From assembly GCF_027942865.1 (NCBI RefSeq), contig NC_134520.1, positions 5,901,501 to 5,965,500 on the forward strand: a DNA stretch of 64,000 nt, in the 5' to 3' direction. The notes beneath the pieces were generated by a model, which saw nothing but the letters and a program-made list of their open reading frames with translations, had not been told where the DNA came from and searched no databases. Shown piece by piece: positions 1 to 18,100 of this stretch (positions are counted from its first letter, which is position 1; each line of letters opens with the position of its first letter). The stretch comes from Odontesthes bonariensis. Lineage: Eukaryota; Chordata; Actinopteri; Atheriniformes; Atherinopsidae. Position numbers and translations under genes: made by a program.

Positions 1-5049
<5,049 letters not shown>

Positions 5050-6030
5050 GCTACACGAGGAAAAGAGTTTTTACGGAGGCATTGACCATGGCATTTATAG
5101 ACCCCAACTTGTACAATCATCCTAAATTGTAGTGCCACACTGTGTTCATTAGACAATTAAATTGGCTGTGTATGCCATTCTAAACGGGTTTCCACTACAT
5201 GTGAACGTAGAGCCACTTCTGGCTTCTTAGTCACTTTATTGTTTCTATATAAATACGAGAATATATATGTGTATGTTGGGAGTGTTTTTAGGCTTTGAGG
5301 GTACGTATATAAAGCTTTATTTTGTTGAGGACGGAATGTAAACGATGTGTTTTTTTTAAAATACAGTATTTTATATCAGAGAACTTACTTTTCTGAAAGT
5401 ATTGAAAATTTTGATCGACGAGTGGTACATATATTTTAAGATAACGGGCTTTGCGGATGTAAAGAAGCTGTTTATACAGTTTTATGTGGATGTACAGACG
5501 TGTCGCTTCTTGTCAAGTTGCCATATTCACACGAAAGGGAAAAAAAAAAAACATGGCGTAGGATTTAGTCTGGAACATATCAGATGACTGTTGCCATCTG
5601 ACGAAGATATGCATGAGGTACACTCTTACTGTCGTTAGCGTACATGAAGAGGGCGACTACATAAATATTGTGACATATTGTGTTAATATATCTGTGGGAT
5701 TGCTCTCTGCTGGCAGAGCCAATCTTAGTGTTGAACTGCATTTCAAGGTACTGCTTTGTATTGACCAAGAAAAACATTTTTGCTTCAGATGTATTTGTAT
5801 AGATGTGAAATTCGTTTTTGTTCATTTGTTTTTCATAAGTGAAAGTTTACAGTTTTTGCTCTTTGTTCTAGAATCCTACAGTAAAGTTGTGTCAGTGTTA
5901 AGGTTTTTGTTTGTAGATGCACTGTGTATTCAATGTGCCTTTCTCTATGGTGACTGAATTCCTCTCCATTCAGCCCAGCTCTATTAAGGTACAACTCAAG
6001 GACAGCACTTGTCCTAAATCCCTGTGTGAG

Positions 6031-6068
6031 AGTGTGTGTGTGTGTGTGTGTGTATATATATTTCTATA
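6031..6068. repeat. (TG)n(TA)n microsatellite
   Basis: A run of about ten TG units is followed by TA units inside the presumed bcl6 3' UTR. It is a simple repeat, likely length-polymorphic. Confidence 0.85.
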
Positions 6069-6200
6069 TGCTTGTCAATAACCTTAGAACATGCAACTTT
6101 ATCATTGTAAATTTTCAGGACTTGTTTAGTTTTTTTTTGGATTGGGCTTTTTTAAACTGCATTAAAATTATTGTACAACGTTATAGATGTATGAATGTAA

Positions 6201-6206
6201 AATAAA
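6201..6206 (+). terminator. Polyadenylation signal of bcl6
   Basis: The canonical hexamer AATAAA lies on the plus strand about 1.15 kb after the bcl6 stop codon. A T-rich stretch occurs just upstream. Use of the signal is inferred. Confidence 0.5.
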
Positions 6207-6220
6207 GGTTCTGGATTTCT

Positions 6221-7627
6221 ATGTATTGACACCAGAGTTTGTCGTGCTTGAGAGGGATGACCATGAATGTGTGGGCAGAAGGATTCACTTGTTCCTGAAA
6301 TGTTGCTCTGAGTCCAGATGGCTACAATGATGACATCTTGTAGTCCAAACAGCACGATGTGCAACTTTGGAAAAGAAAAAAAGTTCACAAATTTAGACTA
6401 TAAAACCATGAACTGTACCCACAAAGTACACGAGACTTTGAGCTTTAAAGAAGATGACTGTTTTAATCCTGCAATACAGGCATAACTAGCAGTTGGTTCC
6501 AGAGTGTTTTGGTCAGTGCTTTTCAGCATTTAACAGTTGAGGAAAGCCAAATAATCGAGGAAACTACTCTGACTCTCAGTAACTGTTTGTGTGCACGTCA
6601 GACATTTGGTGGTTTTAGCTTCTCACTTTTCAGTTGCTGTTTGTCACATAATGAGCTGAATTACTGAGAATTGTTGCACACTGATGGGTATTTTCTGATG
6701 TCTTTTGATTATGTTTAGACCAAAACAATGAGTTAAAGAAAGATGTTGGTCTTATAACACTGATGGGATTCTTTTTTCTTTTGTTAGCATTTCGTAAAGC
6801 GGGTGATAGACTGAAAACAGCAGGAAATTTCATCTTTAAATGTGGACAAGCAGCAAAAAAACAAACATTGGATGGATGGCTTAATGAATGGATAATAAGG
6901 CCATTAAAAACATAATAGACTTGGAGAAAGATTTCACAGCTAGTGTTTTTCCCTTAAAGCACAAGATAAAAATAAAAAGCTTGGAGAAAGATTTTTTTTT
7001 TCTTCTGCTTTTGAAGGCTGGCAAATATTTTTCCACCTCTTCTCAAAATCCAAACATGTCAAACACTCGCCGTTACACTGCGAGAAAACAATATAATTAA
7101 TCCGGTTTCTACCTGCTAACTTTACACAACTATCCTGTGCAAACCTGACAGAAAAACCAACACAAATCACAATGTTTGGGACATATAGATGTTTATGGAA
7201 CTGTAGCAAAAATGCGTAAAAAGAAGGAAAGAAAACTATCCCCATAAGCAAGTGGTTTAATGTGTAACTGGTATCAAAATCAATCTGTAAATCTTAAAAA
7301 TCACGTTCAGCTGACACAAACTTTGATGTACATCACTCGGGCCGCACTGATGAGTCTTCCTGACGATCTCGTCAGTTTCAGTCATCTCAGTAATCCGACT
7401 CAGGCGACTGGCACAAAGAGGCCATGAAATTTGAATCTTTACTTCCCCAAAAAATGCAGTCAGTTACAAAATAACTTCTACCATGGTTGCAATATACGAC
7501 ACGACCAAAATCAGTTCCTTTAAAAGGACAATTTTTTTTTCTTTTAAATATTCAGTTTGGGCGAAAACTCTGAGATAATCCATAAAGAAAAAAAAAGTCA
7601 CTGAACAAGATGAAAATATAAATAACT
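6221..7627. other. Intergenic stretch between the convergent bcl6 and lsm2 genes
   Basis: This stretch lies between the last bcl6 polyadenylation signal and the lsm2 polyadenylation signal. It is AT-rich with several A/T homopolymers. I see no conserved coding segment, RNA gene or classified repeat. Confidence 0.5.
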
Positions 7628-7633
7628 TTTATT
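7628..7633 (-). terminator. Candidate polyadenylation signal of lsm2
   Basis: TTTATT on the plus strand reads AATAAA on the minus strand. It lies about 390 bases past the lsm2 stop codon. It is the first such hexamer I see downstream of the gene. Confidence 0.45.
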
Positions 7634-8020
7634 TCCAAGTGGCATAAAAAAAAAGTCTTTTTTTTTTTTACAAGGTAAGCAGACAGTCAACATAAACATC
7701 AGAGCAGATCTTTACCTCAGCTCTCTGGACTCTATTTTGGATTTGGATCGATTTCTTTTCAACAAAACAAAAGATCATCTCTGAACTGCCACTGAGGTAC
7801 AGACAATTTCCAATAAGCACTGCTTTGCAAATCATTGATCACTAATGTCAGGAATGCACTTAAAGTTGTCCGTGTTAAAGTAGAGCCTCGATGACAAGAC
7901 CTGTACGGACTGTTGACATTTTTTCCATCTTTAAATGAAGTTAACTCAAAACTTAAACTCGTCATCGTTTATCGTTACAAAAGTCCCCACCCCCGGACCG
8001 AAGCCCACCCCGCAGCCCAA

Positions 8021-10699
8021 TCACTGCTTCTGCTGCATGGCTTCTTTTCGCGCAGCGTCTTGCAGCAGCTGAGTGTCCACTTCATCTGCCGGCAGCTGAA
8101 CATATCGGACCACCGATCCACGGATGAAACAGTTTTTCACAGACAGCTGGAGCACATTAAAACATGGCAGAGTTTGATGTCAAGACGATGAAAAACAGCT
8201 TCAAAAAACACAGAATCGTCCTGTACGTCCACAATGCTTTCGATAGACAACTGATGACAGAATTGCTGAGGCATTGTATGTGCCACGCATATTTGTGTCA
8301 AGAGGTTTCATTTGTACTTCAATTAAACTTTAATGAATAGCAGTAGTCGCAAGAAATCCGTAATTTTTGTGCATTTGCTTTGTGTTGATGTGATTAAGAC
8401 AAGGTTTATTGTGGCAACCCTCTCGTTTTCTCAAACTGGGCAAATTGCACATTTGCCATTTTGTATATATAAGACTGATTTGTAAATATATAGGTTTCCA
8501 TGGACCTCCAAATGTGCAGGTGTGTGGATTGATGTAGACAAACTTCACTAGATTCAGGAGAATCTATTATCTTTGACGGGGGATGTTTGACACATTAATG
8601 TAAGAAAGCGCTTATCAGTAAATGCCATACCATTAGAAAATGTCAAGATACACAAAGTTAGTTTAAATGTCACATTTTTAAAAGCAGATAACCATGAAAC
8701 AGCCGAGGACAACCTGGCCAACAATCATCAGGTGGGAGAAATTTCTCCTCTGGAATTTTCTGGAAGAGATGTGACTAAAAAAAATAAATAATAATGGCTT
8801 AGTTATGCAATATTATGGAAAACCTCCTTTTTTCTTAGGGACAATGTAGCTTTATTAGCCAGCACTATAACATTTGCTTTTCTGTTGCAACACGGTTAAA
8901 GTGATGGTTCGGAGTAGATTCACCCTAGGGTCATTTGAACCGTGACATCCAGCCAAGTAGCCCACCCGCAGTTTTTCCGATATTGGCTGAACATCAGCCG
9001 AGTTACTGAGTTATCCCGAATAGCTTAGTACAAGCGCTAATGGAACCTGGCAGTATCTCCAAAATTACCACACTAAAATCACATACCATGACACCAAACT
9101 TCTACAGTAGTACAAATATGGTCTGTACTCACAAAACGATGCATTTGGAAGTTTGTACATAGTCCAGGAGTTTATTATTATCAACACAAGCCTAATAGCT
9201 TCTCTGCTGCTAAAGCTGCGTCGACGTCACTTCCTTGATCTGGGAGCTTCAATGTAAGATGAGGGTTGATCTACTACTGTAGACAACAAAGCAAGGCTGC
9301 TCAATTTCTCCATTGATAAAATAAATTCACAACTCTACAACATAAAAATTCATGTAGAATATAGCATATACTTTGTTGTCTAAAGTAGTAGATCAACCCT
9401 CATCTTACATTGAAGCTCCCAGATCAAGGAAGTGACGTTTTGTGAGTACAGACCATATTTGTACTACTGTAGAAGTTTGGTGTCATGGCATGTGATTTTA
9501 GTGTGGTAATTTTGGAGATACTGCCAGGGTCCATTAGCGCTTGTACTAAGCTATTCGGGATAACTCAGTAACTCAGCTGATGTTCAGCCAATATCGGAAA
9601 AACTTTGAGTGGGCTACTTGGCTGGATGTCACTGTTCAAATGACCCTAGGGTGAATCTACTCCGAACCATCACTTTAAGGACTGTTCTTCAGTCTGCCGT
9701 GCTCTGGCTTGTTTGATAAAGTTGGAGAGAAAGGAGCCCAGGGTTTACAAGCAATCCTTAAAGCAACATTTAGGTTAAGACTGACATGTTGGCAGAAAGC
9801 TGGATGAGAGGTGCCGGGCAGTGAAACTTACCATGTGTGGATATTTCTCTGGGTCTGTGACACTGATGTCTGTCAACTTAATGTTCAGGTACTGAAACAC
9901 ACAAAGGATGGTGACTTCTGATTATTCAATTAAATAAATACATTTTTAAAAAATGGACAATAATGTGATATCTGAAAGGCTTTGTTTTAAACAATGGTGA
10001 ATAAATCTGTATTTCAAACCTGGTCAACGGAATGAAGAGTTCCGCAGATGCTGAAACATAGATGTGGGGATAGAAATGACCACAGGATTTGATGGATATT
10101 CATGTTACAATACACTGCAATAAAATAACATTTTTATATTGGATAAACTCCTAAGCTCTACAACGTCCATTCACATTGCATTTCTGATACAGTTTCATAT
10201 AGGGACACCTCTCTATTTAATTCAACGACAAAAAAAAAATAAAAATAAAAATTTTAGTTGACTTCAGTGTAACGTTAATTCAAAGCTTCGGTGTAAAAAC
10301 AAAAACAAAAACAAAAAAATCACTTGTTACCACCATCCACATTACACTGCTTCAAGCAGCAAGCACGCTTTATTTAGCAAATAATCATCGGACATCGCAG
10401 TAAAAATATTATTACGCTCCGTGGTTAAATTGTAAAAACTCACCTCAAGTCGTTTTTGAGCTCCACCACCACGTCTTTCCCCACCAGCGACTTGAAAAAC
10501 GAGTAGAAAAGCTGAGAAACACAACGACACGCTAACGTTATTGTTAGCAGCGGGCTATGAGGGAGGTTTGCCGATAGCCAGCAAACTATACACCACACAA
10601 TGCAATACACCTAACTCTAAGTAAATCACAGACTGTCTTATTAAATCTTTAATGTAAACTATAAAACATATTCATGTGTTCGAACAGATTTCTTACCAT
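8021..10699 (-). CDS. lsm2: LSm2, U6 snRNA-associated Sm-like protein, 5 exons
   Basis: The minus-strand exons are 10699-10697 (ATG only), 10511-10444, 10050-10020, 9891-9832 and 8146-8021. They sum to 288 nt, giving 95 residues, exactly the human LSM2 length. The product starts MLFYSFFKSLVGKDVVVEL and ends QLLQDAARKEAMQQKQ, differing little from the mammalian protein. It carries the Sm1 and Sm2 motifs (SVKNCFIRGSVVRYVQLP in the last exon). In other eukaryotes LSm2 is a ring subunit of LSm2-8, which binds the U6 snRNA 3' end in the nucleus, and of LSm1-7, which promotes decapping in the cytoplasm. No single long reading frame covers the gene because every exon is short. Intron 4 (8147-9831) holds a foldback transposon. 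The gene is convergent with bcl6 and lies downstream of inpp5d on the same strand. Confidence 0.96.
8896..9678. mobile_element. Foldback MITE flanked by TTAA (piggyBac/Kolobok type) in lsm2 intron 4
   Basis: The element begins TTAAAGTGATGGTTCGGAG at 8896 and ends with the reverse complement of that sequence, finishing in TTAA at 9678. The two arms are long inverted repeats (about 8896-9290 and 9370-9678) with few mismatches, joined by a short AT-rich loop. No transposase frame is present, so it is non-autonomous. The TTAA ends suggest mobilisation by a piggyBac- or Kolobok-type enzyme; the superfamily is inferred. The right arm lacks roughly 90 bases that are present in the left arm (about 9139-9227). 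Confidence 0.88.
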
Positions 10700-10800
10700 T
10701 ATTGCGGTGGCTTTCTTGTGATACTGCGTCTGCCGTTGATGACGTATCAACCCTCGGCGCACGTTGCTGTGACGTACATGGGTGCAATACCGGCCCCCTC
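10697..10800 (-). promoter_or_regulatory. lsm2: lsm2 first exon and proximal promoter with two TGACGTA sites
   Basis: The ATG at 10699-10697 is followed at once by the donor gtaaga, so the first exon is almost wholly 5' UTR. Just upstream the plus strand shows TGACGTA at 10740-10746 and again at 10770-10776, exactly 30 bp apart, in a locally CG-rich patch. TGACGTA resembles CRE/ATF binding sites, which are common in housekeeping promoters. Binding is inferred. The transcription start is not located. Confidence 0.4.
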
Positions 10801-12140
10801 AGCGAGAGGGAACTATATGCATTTTCAATGTTCACATTTTGAAAGAGGCATGATCTTTGCACCATTTGAGGTTTGTAGGTTTACTGGAGTTTGTTTGATG
10901 AATGTTGTTCCCGAAAAACATTACATGATAACTGTAAGATGAAGAACCTAAAATAAAGCCTGTGAGATGAAACTTGCTGGATGTCTTTAATCTATGTTCA
11001 ACTCACCACATATAGTCACATACCAGAAAAGTGAATATTTTTTCTTACAGGTCAACATTGGAAGAGGGACACTCAATATTATCGTGGAAAGGCTTGTTAA
11101 ACCAGGGCATTCCAGGAAAATCCTTAAACACTCAGGAAAATGATCAGGAAAGCCTACAAATAGGTACTCAGTTAAGGAGCAATGTGGTCCAGCACAAAAA
11201 TATGCCATGTTTTTGTCATATGCATTCAGATTATATCAAAGTGTAGAGGACATACCCTGTTCTTACAAGCTTACCATGTGTGTAAACAAAGGATAACTGA
11301 TTCACTCTTCCTTGAAATGATTGGTTTCAGGACCCAAAAGGGTCTGTTGTCAACTGGACCCCTTCATCACGGATATCTTAATGTAAATGTTACATCAAAT
11401 TCAGTTTATCAAAGAATACTTTGAATATAATCAACTGGAATGAGTCGTTGAAGCATGCAATTCTTCAGGGAAGCAGCAGATGGAAGCACATGACCTAGTA
11501 TTGTTGTACTTGACTGGTGTCCAAAGCTGTTTTGTCAGGCTCACAGGCACAGAACATGACATGCTGTTCAAAAAAAACCACAAAGTCGAATCAAGCTTTC
11601 AAATTCGAATTTATTTCTGCAATTATTGTACATACAAAGGCAAACATGTCAATGTTTGCGCAAGATAATACTGTGCGGTAAACATTCATCGGCCACAGTA
11701 TAGTGTAAAACTTCATGAAAGCGTAGACCATTTTCTTACCTTATTTATAATGCTAGCTTAGCAGACATCAGATATAATATGTGTCTCTCGTGCTTATGTA
11801 ACCATAAAGGAGCGATGTGAAGGATTTAGTGATATCTGGTGGCAATTTTTTAAATTGCAACCAACTGAGTATCACCTAGATAAACCTGAACATGTTGGTG
11901 AAAGTATGGCGCTCTCAACAAATCTGAGACTAGAAACAGAGGAAAACTGCTAACCGTCTTTATACTTTCGACTTTCAAAAAAACAGAAGTATTTCCCAAA
12001 GTGCAGACAAATGAGTTGCCACTCTTCAGTGGTACACAGTGATAATCTTTACTGGCTAGCTTGACTTTGTATATTTCATGTTTTGGGCATGTTGGGCAGG
12101 AAGCTGTTCTGTCAATGCCAACTGTGGCTGTATCTGGATC
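10801..12140. other. Spacer between lsm2 promoter and inpp5d stop, including inpp5d 3' UTR
   Basis: No conserved coding segment was recognised. On the minus strand an AATAAA hexamer (plus-strand TTTATT at 11610-11615) lies about 530 bases after the inpp5d stop codon and could end that transcript. The remaining 0.8 kb up to the lsm2 promoter looks like ordinary AT-rich spacer. Confidence 0.4.
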
Positions 12141-15100
12141 TCAGTTCATAGGACGGCCTGTCTTGGGAACATCTGGATGCACTAAAGAAAGAAAAATAAT
12201 TTGCATCATCATATATATTAAATCACTCAGGAAATCTGAGAGCGTTACTTACTATCTTTGTGAGGCTGTGGCTGCCCAGGTCTTGCTGGCAGTCTGTGTT
12301 TGATAGGGAGCTCAGAGCTGTCTCTGTAGTCTCTGGGTTTGGGGGTCTGGGGCTCCGGTCGGGACTTGGCAGGCAATGGAGGCCGGTTTTGTGCCATCCC
12401 ACTATCCGAACGGGAGGGCACCACCGGCTTCTTGAATGTTGATGGGGTCAGGTTGATGGGTGTTGGAGCCTGAGGTTTGTTCTCAGAGCAGGTGAAGGAG
12501 CGGTTACGTGGGGTGGGCACTGGGGGGCGATCAGTGTCTCCATCTGCTACTTTGGAGGAAGCTAATTGTGATTCTGTGGGTGTAAGATGGTCTGTCTGTG
12601 GATGATCTTGGTCTTTAGACCGGCTGTGTGCTTTTCCCATTGAACCATACAGCGGATTGTCAAACATCTCTGACACCTTTTCATCCTCACCCCTTGCAAA
12701 CAAAAGATCACACAGTAAGGATTTAATATCACTTCCCAAAACTCGAAATCAGAAAAACTAGGACTGATTCCTACATTTTATATTACTTGTATTTTATTGT
12801 AGAAAGTATGAACTCAGGTATATATGATGTTTTTTCTTGTCCACTTAAGTTTAATTTGGCAATATGCATCAATTCTTGCATTTCAGGCCTTCAACACATT
12901 TCCAAAAAACAGTTGAAGTATGGGCAATTTAAGATAAGTAATATGGTAAAACAAAATAATGATGTCATTTTAAACAGGTGGTGTCAACAGGTAAGTATGA
13001 TTTTGAGCAGAAGTAGTATCCACAAAATGAGTGGAAGGAACAAAGATGGACAGAGGATCTCTGGTGTCAAAACAAATGCACTAGAAAAACATTGAAATGG
13101 GTAAAAACAATGTTCCTGAAGTAGAATTTAGCAGGGATTTGCATATTTCTCCTATTGATGATGTCATGAAACAATTCAAGGAAAGGGCAAGGCGGAAGCT
13201 ATGCCGGACACTAAGAATCTTTGATCACTTAGACAGCTACGCTATAGGAACCCTCATTAATCAATAGCTGAAATAACTTTATGGTCAAGGGATTACTCAG
13301 GTGAATCTTTGTTAAGCACCACAATACAGAGTTACATCCACCAATGCAACTTTGCCTTCTGTAAACTTTGTCCAGAGGCAGCGTCAGCTTCTCTGGGCTC
13401 AAAGGCATTTGATATGGAGCATCAGTGGAAATGTGTATTTTGGTCAAACCAAGCAGTATTCCAAGTATTCCAGTAATCTTTCTTTTTTAGAAGAAATGGA
13501 AGAAATTTACATCCAGACTGTTATCAGCAACGAGTCTGAAAGCCAGACTCTTTTATGGTATGGGGTTGTATCAGTGCCCTCGGCAAAGCTTATTCTCACT
13601 TGGGTGATGGCAGCATTAATATGGAATATATTAGTTCACTGACATTTCAAAGTAACATATGCTGCATTTTGTACGGCATCTTTTCCAGGGAAATCCATAC
13701 GTTTTTCTGCAGGACATTGCAAAACTATGTTTCGCACACATTAGAAGGGTAGGGCTAAAGGACAAGAAGGTACGGGTACTGGACTGGCCTGCCTGCAGTT
13801 CTGATATGTCTCTAATAGAGAATCTGTGGAGAGTTTTGAAATGAAAAAAGAGTGACAATGATGACTCCATATTGTTTCACACCTTAAGGCGTGTTTGCAG
13901 TAAGAATGAAAAGAAAAGTAACCTGAATTCTTCATGCACTGGTGTCTTTGGTGCCAGAAAATCTTTTAAGATTTGTGAGAAAGAACAGCAGCATTACAAA
14001 GTCCTAAAAGCTTATTTTGGAATGTAGTGCAGTCCAGAAATGCAAAAATTGATATATGCTAATGACTTCTTGTATTTTCTGTTTGTTTGCATTTTCCATA
14101 TCATCTCAACTTTTTCTGTATTGAATCATATCAGCAATAAAACAAACCTGTAGTTAATTTGCATTAAAAACTGTCACTTACGTGGAAAGTTTTCCTGTTT
14201 GACTGCGTGTGCCCAAATCATAAGCAGCCTTTTTAGGATCTTTGCCCCCTTGCCCCACAATGGGGATAGTTCGCGGTGGGATGCTGTAACTCCAGCCTTT
14301 ATCTATCGCATTCCCACTTTTGAATGACACTCCCATGTAATTCGGGTTAGAAATATCATGTGCCTGTGCGATGGAAGACCTGTTAATTGAAAGACAGAAA
14401 AAATAATTACCTCTTGGAATCAAGTTTGAGATGTGATTTGCATTACAATAATGTGAAAAATATCTTACTTGTTGGGATCTCCAGCTTTGCCTTTTGAGGG
14501 GACGGAGTCATCCTTTTCGATTTTGATGAAATCTGAAAGAGTAGAAGAATGAGACAAGATGTTTTAAGAAATAAAAAAGGTCTTCAACTTGTAATTTCTG
14601 AGATGATCTCCAGCCTCACCATATAACTTTTCTGTGGGTTTGCCCTCTGAGGTGCGTAACTGGATGCCACCTGTCAATGTGCCGGTCTTTTCTCCGTGGT
14701 GAGTCAGTGTGATCTGAAACTCCCTGTAGCAGAACTGGGCAGCCCGCAGAGCAACACAGCCCTCTCCTTTGAGAATAACACATCGGCTGACTGTAAGTAC
14801 GACTCAGCTCAACGAAAAACTGTACAACGCGCATGAGAGCTCCTTACCGTACGACTCGTCGCAGTCTGTCGATTTTACACAGATGAGGATGTGCTGGTCC
14901 AAGAGGTACTCGGGGTCAGAGATGATGGGGATGAGCTTGGAAAGAAAGATGAAAGGCAATGAAGTGAACGATTGATAGTTGCCGGAAAAAAATCATCTTT
15001 CACTCTGAGTACTGAAAACTAATTTTACCTCAACCTGGTTGCCAAACCAAACTTTTATGGAGCCGTCAGATTGTTCTGTGTTTTCTCCTTCTGAAGTCTT

Positions 15101-18100
15101 CATAGTTTCTGTTGGAAATATTTGTTTAAATTATATTTTCCCATTTAGAGAAGAATCCAAAAAACATGCGGGCCAACAAAAAGACAAAACATACTCGTCA
15201 AGCAACTTGAATGGAATTCAATGAAGAACTTTGTTTTCGATTTTGTCGCCAAGATGGCCAAACAGTTCATGATTTGTATTCCACCTTGAGATGCTTTGTT
15301 TGGATCTGAAAATGAACAAAGAAAACATCAGACAACAGTTTTGAGGCAACTTATGTATGCTTGACTCCGACTGGTGACCTTACCGTGCTTTGAGACAAAC
15401 TGCGAAGCGACTCCCACTTCAAATGAGGCGAAAACTGGCGAGTGGTCACTTGTCATGATGTCATTAGTGCAACCTGCGAGTGAAACAGTTTGGCTAAATG
15501 GGAGTTTTATTGTCAAAAAACGAAATTAAACTATGTTTTCCACATGATTTCTACACAGGAAAAGCTCTGTTCTAACCAAAGTATAATGTCTGAACGTGCT
15601 CTGTCTGAACAGCTCTGTTTTAACCAAAGTACAATGTCTGAACGTGCTCTGTCTGAACAGCTCTGTTTTAACCAAAGTACAATGTCTGAATGTGCTCTGT
15701 CTGAACAGCTCTGTTTTAACCAAAGTACAATGTCTGAACGTGCTCTGTCTGAACAGCTCTGTTTTAACCAAAGTACAATGTCTGAACGTGCTTGCTCAAG
15801 TGAGCAGTGTAGAATAAACTCAAATGGCACACATTCAATGCAACAGTGGGCAAAACAGTGAGAACAAGCCGATATACGTTCTATATTTCACATTACTTAA
15901 AGTGGCCACTGTTTGCTTTGATGACAGCTTTGCATACTACACAGCGCCAGCTTTTTGAGGGCCTTGGTTTTGGTTGAGTTTTGGTTATAGTGACAGATGT
16001 GCAGTGTTGTGCAAGCGCAGACATCAGAAGAGCTAGTTCAAAGATCTGTTTACACTGATAAAACTGAAAAAAATTAATGCTCAAAGTTCGCCGTTTGAAA
16101 TTCAGTCTCAAAATGAACGGGTTCACGTTCATTTCTCAGTTTTTTATTACTTCCTTTGGAATGTCCTCTTTATTTGGTACACAGTGTTAAAAAGTGCCAT
16201 GAAGTACTGGAACATTGGCCCCATGGCCATCTGAGCAACATGCACATCTCTGCATTTATCTGTTTTATTACTAACCATCAAAATACTAGAAATTCAAACT
16301 GTAATAACAAAAAATAAAGCTTGTGGTGCAACGAAAGCATATTAGCCAGCAGGGGCCCAGTGACACGTTTCAGTCTCACAATAAACATCACACTAACATA
16401 AGGTCATTTCAGAGGTGAGTAAAATAAAAAAATAAAAAACAATTGCAGCTTTAATAATTACTATCAACAGCTAAATATCATATTTGTAAAAGACACGAAA
16501 ACAGAACAGGAGCTGTGTGACAAAATCTGGTGTGGGAGCATGACAGCAGATAAAATCATACTGATGGGCAGTGCAGGACACAGATGTAGACAGAGTCTAT
16601 AAATGTTTGTGGCCAAGGCCAAAACAGATTTTCAATTTACATCATCTGACTTTTCTGCTGTGCTAAGACATCTATTACATCCCTCATATTAAGCTAGCTG
16701 GCCTCATTCTCTTTTTCTTTACTTCCTTATAGTGCTCTTCCAAAAATTAATTTTGTATGTGTCGGTTTCTGTGCACAGTTCTACACGTGTCTTTAATTGT
16801 CCTAATGCAGTTTTGTTAGTTGTATATACGATATTCCTAGGTCTTTTGATTGGAGCCCTTTGTGGAACTGCTCATTCACTGAATGCTTTAGATTTCCAGT
16901 GGATTTCTACGTCACATGAGAGGAAATGATCGTGATCTTTATCGCCACCCAACTTCAAGATCATACCTTGCTGCATTTGCTGTTGTGAAACTCTTGCGCT
17001 TGATTTCTGCTTTGCTTTTAACAGCAAATTCTCATCAGTAGCTGTACCATTCACTTAACATAAGAAAGAAATGAGCTGAGAAAGTTTGTCTAATGTTGTA
17101 TATCCTTACAAGGAAATCTGACTTCTGGCAGTATTAATTTTTTTCCAAGTCAAAAGTTGGAAATTCCAGTTTCTCACGTATTGTTCAATTGAACACAGCA
17201 TTATATTAGAGTAAAAATGAAATTGTAAAATCAGTATTAATCAGTATTGTGGGTTTATGGAGCTGATACGAGATGGAGGAAGTTCAACATGATTTTTGAC
17301 CAGTATTTGAAGTGGCCAGCTTGTCATTATCGTACTCTGTCTGTACGTGTTTTGATAACCAGTACAGGATCATTACAAATTGTCTTTGGTTGAACTCCAG
17401 ACAAAGGAAATGTATTTGAGAACAGAATTGAGAGTCAAGTACTATTCTACCAGTCTGGTGGGTTGTAGTCTGAGCTCTTGGGCTATTTACTTAGGCTATT
17501 TATATGCTCTTACGCTATTTATATGCTCTCTCATACAAAAATATTGTGCTGAGAGAAGGGTGGAGTATAGAAAGTGGGTTACTTACTCCACGCCTTGAAA
17601 TAAGCTGATCTAAAAAAAATCTATGAATTCATGGTTACAAAAGAAGACGGACTATCTCTGTGGTATTTTGACTCAAACATGGCACAGACATTTCACTAAG
17701 GCCTACTGAAATTGTTTCAACTTGTAAAAAAAGGGTATATAACATTTTTCCTTTGATCCATGAAGATTAATAAGTCTACAAAATGTAGATAACTTTAAAC
17801 TGAAAGATTTTGTGAGTGTTGTCACGCAAACCATGAAACGCTGTGCTGAGGGTTTCACTCATGAGAAATGGAACACTAAAAATCCCTTCAGGAAATGATC
17901 ATTAGATTTATAAGTATTGCCAGAGGATAACACCTCAGATAAGAGCCCACATCAATCCTAACCCAGAGTTAAAGTCAAAGACATATCTAAACATTAACTG
18001 TTGGTGAGACCATGAATAGACAAAGAAATCCCTCTTGAGGTAGACAAATAAGAGAAGAACAGCTTGGACCAAGAAAAGCAAGAAATTAACATTGAATCCG

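Larger units (their letters stand above)
5050..6220 (+). other. bcl6: bcl6 3' untranslated region
   Basis: The stretch follows the bcl6 stop codon and has no recognisable coding sequence. It is AT-rich and contains a TG/TA microsatellite near 6031-6065. It ends just after a canonical AATAAA signal at 6201-6206. Length and end point are inferred from that signal only. Confidence 0.6.

Noticed and set aside
15531-15861. Overlapping frames on both strands over the 48-bp array, which could look like a repeat protein or a CRISPR array
   Set aside because: They follow from a unit length divisible by three with no stop. There are no spacers between units, so it is not a CRISPR array, and it is intronic.
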